Shown: in pieces, positions 1 through 8,569 of the stretch
How the letters are laid out: every line of letters begins with the position of its first letter
How positions within the stretch are numbered: position 1 is the first letter of the stretch
NCBI GenBank assembly: GCA_039105265.1
Contig: JAPFFF010000029.1
Location: forward strand, 620,001-684,000
Reading direction: 5' to 3'
From: Tritrichomonas musculus
Lineage: Eukaryota; Parabasalia; Tritrichomonadida; Tritrichomonadidae
Length of the DNA stretch: 64,000 nt
Made by a program: the position numbers and the translations under genes
Notes under the pieces: model-generated
Database searches by the model: none
Seen by the model: only the letters and a program-made list of their open reading frames with translations
Told to the model about the DNA's origin: nothing

Positions 1-210
1 TTTCTTTAATCTAACCGTGGCATCACCATGATTTGGCGTTATTGCAACTTTTTTATCATTGGTTGGTATTTTGATTCCATTGAATTCCATTGTTGAACAA
101 TTTTTGATGAAAAGATCTGTAAAGTAGTATCCATTATTATTAAAAAGCTTGAAAGCGTCACTCTTATTTATTAAAGAACAATTATTAAAATGAATTTTTA
201 TCTCATTCAT
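1..210 (-). CDS. 5' fragment of an unidentified protein, truncated by the window edge
   Basis: A minus-strand frame opens with ATG at 210 and stays open for 70 codons to the window edge, so only the N-terminus is visible. The peptide begins MNEIKIHFNNCSLINKSDAF and is hydrophilic and Asn/Lys-rich, with no signal peptide or membrane segment. I do not recognise the family. Reasons to believe it: a good ATG, no stop in 210 nt of very AT-rich DNA, and mixed composition instead of the Phe/Ile/Lys/Asn runs seen in noncoding frames here. It could be a chance frame. Confidence 0.45.
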   Translation of the reverse strand, partial: MNEIKIHFNNCSLINKSDAFKLFNNNGYYFTDLFIKNCSTMEFNGIKIPTNDKKVAITPNHGDATVRLKK

Positions 211-257
211 TTTCAAGATTTAAAATTTTTGTACTCATTCAAATACGGTAAAAATTT

Positions 258-470
258 TAAACCTTGTTCAAAAAACATTACCTCCCTCTCAATTTAAAAT
301 AATCATATCTTTATATTTTAAATATGAATTATTTTTTTAAAATTTAATTAATATTATGATAATTATTTAATATATTATTAATGAATAATGATGCAATTAA
401 ATTGTTTGATAAAAAAGATAAAATGATTTAAAATATGAAATAGAGGTAAAGTTTTTTGAACTCTGTTTAT
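258..470 (+). mobile_element. MITE-like element, copy 1 (about 213 bp with TIRs)
   Basis: This 213-bp segment is repeated as a near-identical reverse complement at 1403-1615 (roughly 95% identical by eye). Its own two ends are also inverted repeats: it starts near TAAACCTTGTTCAAAAAAC and ends GTTTTTTGAACTCTGTTTAT, giving terminal inverted repeats of about 27 bp with a few mismatches. It encodes nothing. Size, high A+T content and TIRs fit a non-autonomous DNA transposon. A target-site duplication could not be fixed with confidence. Confidence 0.7.
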
Positions 471-1402
471 TTGACAGATATATAGAATCAAACTTTTTCA
501 CTAAGTATTTTTTAATTTAAAACATTGATATCTTTATTAATTTCTTAAAAATATTAATAATAATAATAATTTAATATTTATGTTTAATTCATATTATAAA
601 TATTAATTTTTATAAATAAGCAATTTTCTGATATAGCAAAAAGATTTCAATTTAACTCAAAATTAGCCCAAGTGTTTGTTTCCTGCGAAACATATTAGGT
701 ATATTTTGGCCAAGTGTCGCAAATTACCGCCTGCCCAAAGCGGTTTTTGGCCCGAAATTTATAAATTCATTTATCTCAAAATACTGCATAAATATTTATA
801 TAAAAAATGTTTTTTACCAAATTTGAAAGCTTTTTAATCTTTTTTAATAACAATTTATACTTCATTAGAATAATGCACCTGATATTTTTCTCAAAAATTG
901 TTTTTTGAAATCATTTTCTCTCACATTCTATTTATTTGTAATTGTTTAATATCAGAGAATCCTTTTTCTTGAATCGTATTATTTTCTATTTTTCACTGTC
1001 ATTTAATTTATTGTTTAGATGACTTATAAAAAGAGAAATTATACATAAATTTAAATACATGAATCAATAATAAACAGACTTTCACATTGCTTTTTCTCGT
1101 ATGAGAAAATATGCAGCATATTATTTTTTTATCAAATGGATTACCATATATATAACACATTTTAACTTAAATCAGTCTTTTTGGCACTTTTAAATGTCAA
1201 TCTATGTTCAAACCAAACAATAAGCTGTAGTATAATTATTGACTGGAACGCATTTTTGATTCTAATGCAGTATGGTGCAAAAGTTTATATATATATATAT
1301 TAAAACAATTTTTGTATGTTTAGAAGTAGATTTTAATCCAAATATATCTAGATTTCTATATCATGAAATATGACCAGATATACAATTAAAAAAATAACCT
1401 AG
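471..1402. other. Noncoding segment between two inverted MITE copies
   Basis: No convincing ORF on either strand. Most of it is 80% or more A+T. A GC-richer patch at about 661-760 holds two short hairpins: TGTTTC-CTGC-GAAACA at 677-692 and ACCGC...GCGGT at 726-744. The segment is flanked by inverted copies of the 213-bp element, so it may be the inside of a larger composite element or ordinary intergenic DNA between two insertions. Confidence 0.5.
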
Positions 1403-1615
1403 ATAAACTGAGTTCAAAAAACTTTACCTCCATTTCAAATTTTAAATCATTCTATCTTTTTTATTAAACAATTTAAATGCATCATTCTTCATTAATAATA
1501 TATTAGATAATTATCATAATATTAATCAAATTTTAAAAAAATAATTCATATTTAAAATATAAAGATATGATTATTTTAAATTGAGAGGGAGGTAATGTTT
1601 TTTGAACAAGGTTTA
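1403..1615 (-). mobile_element. MITE-like element, copy 2, inverted, abutting the RAD9-like gene
   Basis: Reverse-complement copy of 258-470. It starts ATAAACTGAGTTCAAAAAAC and ends GTTTTTTGAACAAGGTTTAT. Its right end is only 16 bp before the ATG of the downstream gene at 1632, so promoter and 5' leader of that gene must lie in, or be supplied by, this element. Pairing with copy 1 would give a stem of about 213 bp with a loop of about 930 nt. Confidence 0.7.
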
Positions 1616-1631
1616 TATTTGAAATATTTCT

Positions 1632-3092
1632 ATGGAGGCCGAAATATCAGATCCTATGTCAATTAGAATACTTCAACAAGTATTTTCTGCCCTCCGTAAA
1701 ATTAGTAATGATGTAATAATTGTTGTTGGTCCAAATTTTTTTTCAATTAGAGCATTAAATTCTACAAAATCTGCTCTCCCTGTTATCACATTCAATTCAT
1801 CATTTTTTAAATCATTTCGGTTTGAATCCCTGAAAGGAGATAGAGCTGATGGACAACAAATTGTCGCACAAATTCAAGCCAATGCTGTAACCACTGCTTT
1901 TAAAAACGCTCAAAGCCCAAGCCTTATTATTTTGAATCTCAAAGTTTCTCGTAATAATTTTGATAATAATCTTCATAGAGATAATCAATTAAGTGAAAAT
2001 TCTGATTCTGAAGAAAAAGAAAGTTATAAAAAAATTCCAAGTATTTATGATAAAACTTTCGAAATGTCACTTGTTGACAAATATTCAATTACGCATACGT
2101 GGGAATTCCCTTTATCAGATGCTCAAGTTTTAAACGCAATGTTTGATTTAAACGACGCTGTTGCTGAAGTAAAATGTCGATATGATATTCTAGAAGGACT
2201 GGCGGATTATTTTAAAAATATTAATACAATTTTTCTCGAATTAAATAATAATAATAATATAATTAATGATAACAATAGTAATAGCAATGCCTCAAAAAAA
2301 GGTGTGATTTTATTCAAATCTAGCCCAGTCTTAATATCTGTTGACGATTCCAACACTAATAGCAATCATAGTGATGGATCTCTATCTTCAACTCTTTCAA
2401 TTTTTAGAGGTGAAAGATGTGAAGTAACCAATTTTCAAAGTGATAAAAATCAAAATGTTGTGCAAGTTGCATTTTCATTATTTGAGTTTTTAGTAGGTCT
2501 TAAAATTGCACGAAATTTAAATCAGTATGTGAATTTACATATTATTGGCCCAGGCCAGCCACTTATCTTAGATGCATCAATGGCAAGTGTTGATTTTAAA
2601 ATGCCACTAGCAACAATCAATGATGAAAATGAAAACGAAAACGAAGAAGAAAATGACTTTCAAAATGAAACTGATAATGAGGTTGAAGATGATTATTCCT
2701 CTAAAAATAAGAGCAGAGAAATGTCGAAAGTTAAACAGGAAAAAAATATTGATAATAATCGCTATAAGTCATTAAATAATGATACATACTCAAATACAAA
2801 TAGTGATGAATCACAAGTAATACCTTGGAATTTCATGAATAACAACAATAATGACGATAACGACGATTTTAAATCAAAAGTCAAGACCGAAAAACAAACG
2901 CCTAAAGCTTCATTTGATTCACAAGATTCATCATCTTTTCCATATGATAAAAGAAATTTATCATCTCAAACATACGCACAAGCTTTATACGAAGCATCAC
3001 CTCCTTTCCCTTCAAAAAGAAAGTTTGCTGGCTCAAATGAAGTTGCACAAGCATCACAGCCAATGTCTGATGAAGAAGATGAAGATTATTGA
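1632..3092 (+). CDS. RAD9: Rad9-like subunit of the 9-1-1 DNA damage checkpoint clamp
   Basis: Residues 1-330 resemble the two PCNA-like domains of Rad9. The early segment VVGPNFFSIRALNSTKSALP, followed by a FFKSF motif, matches the Rad9 signature in which a short strand-turn carries an Asn-Ser-Ser/Thr-x-Ser-Ala patch before a Phe-Phe pair. By family, Rad9 forms a ring with Rad1 and Hus1 that is loaded on damaged DNA and recruits checkpoint kinase machinery in the nucleus. An Asn-rich insert sits near residues 190-215. The last 150 residues are disordered and acidic and end MSDEEDEDY, where a Ser followed by acidic residues looks like a CK2 site, as in the phosphorylated Rad9 tails of animals and fungi. 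The start is the first ATG, 16 bp after the MITE. Identification is by pattern only. Confidence 0.65.
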   Translation: MEAEISDPMSIRILQQVFSALRKISNDVIIVVGPNFFSIRALNSTKSALPVITFNSSFFKSFRFESLKGDRADGQQIVAQIQANAVTTAFKNAQSPSLIILNLKVSRNNFDNNLHRDNQLSENSDSEEKESYKKIPSIYDKTFEMSLVDKYSITHTWEFPLSDAQVLNAMFDLNDAVAEVKCRYDILEGLADYFKNINTIFLELNNNNNIINDNNSNSNASKKGVILFKSSPVLISVDDSNTNSNHSDGSLSSTLSIFRGERCEVTNFQSDKNQNVVQVAFSLFEFLVGLKIARNLNQYVNLHIIGPGQPLILDASMASVDFKMPLATINDENENENEEENDFQNETDNEVEDDYSSKNKSREMSKVKQEKNIDNNRYKSLNNDTYSNTNSDESQVIPWNFMNNNNNDDNDDFKSKVKTEKQTPKASFDSQDSSSFPYDKRNLSSQTYAQALYEASPPFPSKRKFAGSNEVAQASQPMSDEEDEDY

Positions 3093-3441
3093 TAGCAAAA
3101 GCTTTATTTGTTGCTAATACATGTTATTATTTGAAATATTTTGTTCCGGTAAAAGTTAAATATAGAATACATGCATATTTATTTGTTTGTTATTTTTATT
3201 TTTTATAATCAGCAAACTACTTTTTTATATTTATCTAATATTTATTATATGTAAATTCTGTTTTTCCAAAACCATAAAAAACAGCATTATTGGCAATCAT
3301 AAAATAATACTCTGATTTATTGTTAATTATGTAAATAAAAAAAATAAAAATAATATCTCGAAATATTTTAATAAATAATAAATATACTAACAAATATATT
3401 TCCTTTTTCATTGAAAAAGAAATAAAAATAAATAATCATAA
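3093..3441. other. Convergent intergenic spacer
   Basis: AT-rich DNA between the 3' ends of two converging genes. Nothing beyond poly(A)/poly(T) tracts and TAAA-type motifs is visible. Confidence 0.4.
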
Positions 3442-5115
3442 TTAAAGTGTGGAATTCTGCTTATTTTTGGCGACAGGTTCAACTAATCGAATTGTTTTGT
3501 TTATATCGTTTAATTTCAATTTAAGCCTCCATGTTTCACTTACAGCTTTATACGATGTAACTTGAGATCTAGGCCTGCTTATCATCATGCTTGAATTGAG
3601 CGATCTTGATCTCATAGCAGAATTAGAATTCACATTCGGAACAATAACTGTTGGATTCATTATCAGCTTATTTTTCTTTGAACTAGAATTAGAATTTGAA
3701 CCAGGAGAAGATATCAATCTTGATTGGAGAACTTTTTCAGTATTTTCAATAGAGCAGAGCTCTTTATATTTTTGCATTTCGAGCTTTTCAATTGACATCT
3801 TCGAATTATCAACAAGACAGGCCATTTCGCGTTTTTGTCTATCGAGAAGGGCCATATATTGATTCTTCATACTATTCTCGGCTTTTCTAAGACCTTCTGA
3901 GGTTTCTATTTTTTCTAATTGATCAGCTTCATTCTTAAGAATTTTGGCACCTTCAAAATCATGAACAAGTGCGAGTGTTTTTTGCTGTTTTCGGAGATGA
4001 AAAAGTTTGGCTGATGGTTTACTAAATGCAACAAGGGCCTGTGGATTATTCCATTCTTCAACAAATGCTGATTTTTCTTTTTCATGAGTTTTAACTAATT
4101 CTGCAAGTTTTTGAGAATTAATATTTTTTTGTTCCGTTATTTTATCATCCCATCTTTTTTCAACTTCTTCTTTACGCCCTTTAGTCATTTGAAGACGTTG
4201 AAGAACATTTTCGTTCATTTGTTGCTTTTGAGGATCTGTATTGGTGCCCTCCATAGACGTAAACATAACGTCAATGGCTGTATCGATATTAATGGCTTCA
4301 TCGTATTCTTCATTTATCATTTTTTCATTACAAATACGTCGTGCATAATTGATAACTGAGGGGCGCATTTTTATATCTGGTAATATTTTTTTCTTAAGCA
4401 TGGCATCTAGAGCATTCTGTAGTTGTTTATCTGAATATTCATCTCCATTATCATTATTGGTATCTGCTTGCTCAGGCTGGTTGGTTGTATCTTGAACTTT
4501 ATTTTTTTTATGTACTTTCCTTTCCCTATGGTCAGTCTCTGTGGATATATCTACTTTTCCATCTACTAATGAGCTGATTTTATTATGAACTATTGATTCT
4601 AAAGTACCACTTAGATTACTTTCTTGGCTATCAGCACTTGGCTCATTAAAAATGCTATCTACTGTATCATTCGTCGCCGATTCAGCTTCAACTTTATCTT
4701 TTTCATCTGTTTCATTTTGCTCTTCAACATTATCTTTTTCATCTGTTTCATTTTGCTCTTCAACATTATCTTTTTTGTCTTCAACGTTTTCTAGCTTCGC
4801 TTCAGCATTATCATTGCTAATCTCATTATTTACCTCTTCGTTTTGGTCTTCATTTTCATCTTTATTTTCAATTGGGCTTTCGCTTTCACTTTTTTCAATA
4901 TCATTGACTTTGCTCTCTGTTTTAAAAATGTTTCCGTTTTCTTCATCGTCACTTGAATTCGATTTTTCGGTTTTCTTAACCAGATTATCTAGAATATTTG
5001 TTACTTCTGCAACTATTTCTATTTTTTTAACTGGTTCTAAAGATGCATTATCATCACTATTTTCGATTGGTTTTTCTTGAGTATCAATATTACTTACGGC
5101 TGTTTCTTCATTCAT
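3442..5115 (-). CDS. Acidic coiled-coil protein, unidentified
   Basis: 557 residues with two parts. The N-terminal 200 residues are very acidic and low complexity (Glu, Asp, Asn, Ser, Lys), with a duplicated 12-residue block. From about residue 225 the chain is ordered and mostly helical: a short conserved-looking segment with YARRICNEKMINEEYDEAIN, then charged heptad-like helices (about 290-470) suggesting a long coiled coil, then a basic Ser/Asn-rich linker and a short C-terminal helix containing WRLKLKLNDINKTIRL. No enzyme motif, signal peptide or membrane segment. The helix-plus-acidic-tail design suggests a cytoskeletal or scaffolding role, but that is inference. The ATG is preceded by TTTTTCA, a pattern shared with other starts in this window. 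Confidence 0.7.
   Translation of the reverse strand: MNEETAVSNIDTQEKPIENSDDNASLEPVKKIEIVAEVTNILDNLVKKTEKSNSSDDEENGNIFKTESKVNDIEKSESESPIENKDENEDQNEEVNNEISNDNAEAKLENVEDKKDNVEEQNETDEKDNVEEQNETDEKDKVEAESATNDTVDSIFNEPSADSQESNLSGTLESIVHNKISSLVDGKVDISTETDHRERKVHKKNKVQDTTNQPEQADTNNDNGDEYSDKQLQNALDAMLKKKILPDIKMRPSVINYARRICNEKMINEEYDEAINIDTAIDVMFTSMEGTNTDPQKQQMNENVLQRLQMTKGRKEEVEKRWDDKITEQKNINSQKLAELVKTHEKEKSAFVEEWNNPQALVAFSKPSAKLFHLRKQQKTLALVHDFEGAKILKNEADQLEKIETSEGLRKAENSMKNQYMALLDRQKREMACLVDNSKMSIEKLEMQKYKELCSIENTEKVLQSRLISSPGSNSNSSSKKNKLIMNPTVIVPNVNSNSAMRSRSLNSSMMISRPRSQVTSYKAVSETWRLKLKLNDINKTIRLVEPVAKNKQNSTL
4704..4775 (-). repeat. Two exact 36-bp tandem copies inside the coiled-coil gene
   Basis: A 36-bp unit is repeated twice without change, with a degenerate partial copy before it. 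It encodes the 12-residue acidic block NVEEQNETDEKD. The exact match suggests recent slippage. Confidence 0.85.
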
Positions 5116-5516
5116 TGAAAAACTTTTATAACGAAATTATACAAAAAAAAAAAAAATCGTTAATAATTTCATAAGTTTATTTTATGTCACTTTTTAATAC
5201 ACCTAAAACCAGAATCAAAATCATATAAATTCATATTATAGACATTCCATTCCTCCATTAAATGAATTTCATTTGGCTAATTAATGAAATCAAATATTTA
5301 AAAAAAAAAAAAAAAAAAAAAAGGTATGAATTCAACATCTAAGAAATCTAGACAATCCAACATTTATGTATATGCATTATTCTTTATTTAAATGGCTGAG
5401 AGTTAAGCAATTAAGATGATCACATTCTTAGTTTTTATGTTTTTTTTTTTTTTTTTTTTTTTTGATAACTCTATTTTTAAGTACTTATTTGGTCGCTTTA
5501 ATTTAATATAATAAGC
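5116..5516. other. Divergent promoter region with paired homopolymer tracts
   Basis: Intergenic DNA between divergent genes. It contains an A-run of about 23 at 5300-5322 and a T-run of about 24 at 5440-5463. Together they can pair as an A:T hairpin, and each alone is a nucleosome-disfavouring tract. No clear TCAYTWYT initiator is present next to the downstream ATG (5517). Confidence 0.45.
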
Positions 5517-6752
5517 ATGGAAGAAACAGTTGAGAAAATGAAAATAATTCAAAAACTTCTTCTAGATTTTCTTGAAGATGAATCAAATTCTGAAGAAAAT
5601 TATGAAATCCTCATTAAAAATATTGCAGATCAAAAAATAATTGATGACAAATATGAATTTAAGTCATTATTATACTTAATAAACAACATAGGAAAAAATC
5701 ATCAACGTGTTTGCAATTTTATTTGTAAAATTGAGCAAATTTTATCAAATTTTAAAAAAGAGATTTTAAATTATTTTTCCAATTCTGAGATTTTCAAAAT
5801 TTTTGAAGACAATAAACGAGTACTTCTTTTTCTTATTCAGGAAAAGATCATAAATATCGATGGCAACATTGTTAATCAAATAACGAAAATGGAATTCATT
5901 GATAAGAAATATCCACAATATTTTGGTCCAGAGATCCAACCATTTCTTACTGAAGAATTCACCAGTGGCATTCTTAAGACACGAAATGATCCAATGTTAT
6001 TTTATTTAACTAACAAATGGATCAGAGAAGCCATGGAAGAAGTTCAAAGTGATTTTTATGATAAAAGAAATCAAGGCGAAAATGATAATTATTTATGCGA
6101 ATTGATTCGATTGAACAAAACTAAAGAATTCATTGTTTATGTCAACAAGAACAATATATCACTTCAGAATTGTATACCGATATCAATTTTTGAGACCAAT
6201 TCATTTTTATTGAATAATAAAACAGTCAAACTCATTGAATATGCCGCCTTTCATGGAGCAAATGAAATCATCAGATACATGAAAATGAATGGAGTTGAGT
6301 TGACACCAAACATTTGGAAATATGCAATTCATAGTGAGAATGAAGAACTTATTAAATATTTGGAAGATAATCAAGTTTTACCACCAGGAAAGAATTATGA
6401 AACAATTCTTAAAGAGTCAATAAAATGTCATCATAATGATCTGTCAAATTACATCATTAATTATTTATTCAAAGAAGAAGATTTTGAAATTTTTAAGGGA
6501 AAAAATTATGATGAAAATCTTTACTATACCAGTTTTAAATATTCTAATTATGCCTTTTTCCCTGACAGTATCAAATATAAACACACATTCTTTTATTCGT
6601 GCCAATTCGATTATTTTAAACTTGTTAATCTTTTATTAAAAAGTGAAAAAATTAATATTAATGCAACGATCGTTAAAAAGCATCAATATTTTGAATTACA
6701 TTTATATCAAGAATTAATCATTATGTTTCTTTATCAATCAATTTTTTTGTAG
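5517..6752 (+). CDS. DUF3447/ankyrin N-terminal module of composite gene A
   Basis: The first 275 residues are the helical N-terminal region typical of trichomonad DUF3447 proteins, containing KIEQIL and FSNSEIFKIFEDNKRVLLFL. Ankyrin-like helices follow: LIEYAAFHGANEIIRYM, then LWKYAIHS-like and KCHHNDLSNYI motifs. Homology ends after the ankyrin loop ...KSEKININA near 6665; the last 28 or so residues before the stop are Phe/Tyr/Ile-rich and look like translated noncoding spacer. Ankyrin coding resumes at 6838 in another frame. By family this is an intracellular protein-interaction module. No signal peptide or membrane segment is seen. ATG 5517 is the natural start. I read this as the first coding block of one gene with 6829-8349, although an independent shorter product is possible. 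Confidence 0.75.
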   Translation: MEETVEKMKIIQKLLLDFLEDESNSEENYEILIKNIADQKIIDDKYEFKSLLYLINNIGKNHQRVCNFICKIEQILSNFKKEILNYFSNSEIFKIFEDNKRVLLFLIQEKIINIDGNIVNQITKMEFIDKKYPQYFGPEIQPFLTEEFTSGILKTRNDPMLFYLTNKWIREAMEEVQSDFYDKRNQGENDNYLCELIRLNKTKEFIVYVNKNNISLQNCIPISIFETNSFLLNNKTVKLIEYAAFHGANEIIRYMKMNGVELTPNIWKYAIHSENEELIKYLEDNQVLPPGKNYETILKESIKCHHNDLSNYIINYLFKEEDFEIFKGKNYDENLYYTSFKYSNYAFFPDSIKYKHTFFYSCQFDYFKLVNLLLKSEKININATIVKKHQYFELHLYQELIIMFLYQSIFL

Positions 6753-6837
6753 TGTTTTATAATCAAAAATATTTTTTTTATTCAGTTGATGCAATTATTT
6801 ATATATTTTTAAATAAATAAAATTTTAAATACATGTA
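6666..6837 (+). other. AT-rich spacer A interrupting the ankyrin region (172 bp)
   Basis: Between the loop ININA and the resumption FNVTALNLAAQ lie 172 bp with several stops in the reading frame and a frame change. The interruption falls exactly between the Asp/Ile-x-Asn loop of one ankyrin unit and the T-A-L start of the next. No trichomonad-type intron signals (GYAYGY donor, ACTAACACACAG-type acceptor) are visible. It may be an unrecognised intron or a decay scar. Confidence 0.55.
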
Positions 6838-8349
6838 TTTAATGTTACAGCACTTAATTTAGCAGCCCAAAATGATCATCAAGATATTATTAAGTTATTG
6901 TTGTCACAAAGAGGAATCAAAATTAAAAGTTATTGTTTCAATAATTCATCGTTAACACAAATTTCAATTCCTTCTTCAATAACATCAATTTCTGACTATG
7001 CTTTTAATAGATGTTCATTATTGGAACAAGTAACAATACCTTCATCTGTAACTTCGATTGGAGTTGGTGCTTTCAATTGTTGTTCATCATTGGCACAAAT
7101 AACAATTCCTTTTTCAGTAAAATATATTGGAAAAGAAGCTTTTAATGAATGTTCTTCATTGAGAGAAATCACGATTCCATCATCAATAATATCGATAAAT
7201 GATAATGTTTTTGATGCATGCACATCACTTAAACAAATAACTATTCCTTCATCAGTTGCATCTATTGGAAATTATTGTTTTGAACGTTGTTCGTCATTGG
7301 TTCAATTAACAATTCCATCTTCAGTGAAAACAATTGGTTATTTTTGCTTTGCTAATTGTTCTTCACTGGAACAAATAAGAATTCCATCTTCAACGACTTC
7401 AATTGGACGATGTTCCTTTATTAACTGTTCATCATTAAGAGAGATCACAATTCCTTCTCTAACTTCAATTGGAGACAGATTTTTTGATCAATGTTCATCA
7501 TTGATGCATGTTACAATTCCTCCATCAGTAACATCGATTGGAGCAGAAGCTTTTAATGGATGTTCATCACTTCAACAAATAACGATTCCTTCTTCTGTAA
7601 CTTCAATTTATGATCAAACATTCAGTGGATGTTCATCATTGAAAGAAATAAAAATCCCTTCTTCTATAAGATGTATTGGAAGTAACGCTTTCGAAGGATG
7701 TTCATCATTGGAACAGATAACAATTCCTTCTTCTGTCACTTCAATTAGTATTAATGCCTTTGCGCGATGCACATCACTTCAACAAATAACGATCCCTTCA
7801 TCTGTGACTAAAATTGATATAAATACATTTTTTGAATGCAAATTATTGACTAGAATTAGGATTCCTTCATCTGTAACTATAATTGGACCATGCGCTTTTT
7901 ATGGATGTTCATCTTTGTCTCAAATAACAATCCCTTTTTCGATTGTATCTATTGGAGGAAGGTCTTTCGAAGGATGTTCATCGTTGAAACAGATAATAAT
8001 TCCTTCTTCAGTAACTTCAATTATGGACAATACATTTGGTAATTGCTCATCATTATCTGAAATATCAATTCCTTCTTCAGTAACTTCAATTGGTAATTTT
8101 GCTTTCTTTGAATGCTCATCATTGACTGAGATCACTTTTGAAATTCCTTCTTCAATAACTTCAATTGGTAGTCATGCTTTTTATGGATGTTCATCATTGA
8201 AGTATATAGAAATTCCTTCATCTGTAACTGCTATTAAAGATTCGGCTTTCTGTGAATGTGCATCATTGACTGAAATTACAATTCCTTCTTCTTTAATATC
8301 AATTAGCCAAAATGCTATTCCACAAAATGTAAGAGTAAAAAGAACTTAA
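6829..8349 (+). CDS. Ankyrin-BspA-like LRR module of composite gene A (20 repeats)
   Basis: The frame is open from 6829, just after a TAA. It begins with the rest of an ankyrin unit (FNVTALNLAAQNDHQDIIKL) and then runs into 20 tandem LRR_5/BspA-type repeats of about 23 residues with consensus C-S-S-L-x-x-I-x-I-P-S-S-V-x-x-I-x-x-x-A-F. There is no ATG at the beginning, so an independent protein is unlikely; it should be joined to 5517-6665. Known BspA-like proteins of Trichomonas are often surface proteins, but here there is no signal peptide, transmembrane helix or cytoplasmic tail, so a cytosolic scaffold is more likely (inference). The array ends cleanly with a short basic tail, QNVRVKRT. 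Confidence 0.8.
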   Translation: MHVFNVTALNLAAQNDHQDIIKLLLSQRGIKIKSYCFNNSSLTQISIPSSITSISDYAFNRCSLLEQVTIPSSVTSIGVGAFNCCSSLAQITIPFSVKYIGKEAFNECSSLREITIPSSIISINDNVFDACTSLKQITIPSSVASIGNYCFERCSSLVQLTIPSSVKTIGYFCFANCSSLEQIRIPSSTTSIGRCSFINCSSLREITIPSLTSIGDRFFDQCSSLMHVTIPPSVTSIGAEAFNGCSSLQQITIPSSVTSIYDQTFSGCSSLKEIKIPSSIRCIGSNAFEGCSSLEQITIPSSVTSISINAFARCTSLQQITIPSSVTKIDINTFFECKLLTRIRIPSSVTIIGPCAFYGCSSLSQITIPFSIVSIGGRSFEGCSSLKQIIIPSSVTSIMDNTFGNCSSLSEISIPSSVTSIGNFAFFECSSLTEITFEIPSSITSIGSHAFYGCSSLKYIEIPSSVTAIKDSAFCECASLTEITIPSSLISISQNAIPQNVRVKRT

Positions 8350-8456
8350 CGTGTTTTTTAAATTCAATTAATATTTTTTTCAATTAAAAAAATGTAGCCA
8401 CCTCGTAGTTCTAAAAAATCAATATTTTTCAGGGTAAATTATCACATATTTCATTA

Positions 8457-8512
8457 ATTATTTTATTCATATTATTTTATTCATATTATTTTATTCATAT
8501 TATTTTATTCAT
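8457..8512. repeat. Four exact copies of a 14-bp unit upstream of composite gene B
   Basis: The unit ATTATTTTATTCAT is repeated four times without mismatch between composite genes A and B, followed by a short (AT)n run. It lies 58 bp before the next ATG. Confidence 0.85.
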
Positions 8513-8569
8513 ATATATATGAAATGTTATATGAAAAGCACGTTTCATAATTGTCAAGTTTCTTTCTGA

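Noticed and set aside
8457-8512. CRISPR-like array
   Set aside because: The 14-bp units are directly contiguous with no spacers, and the host is eukaryotic.
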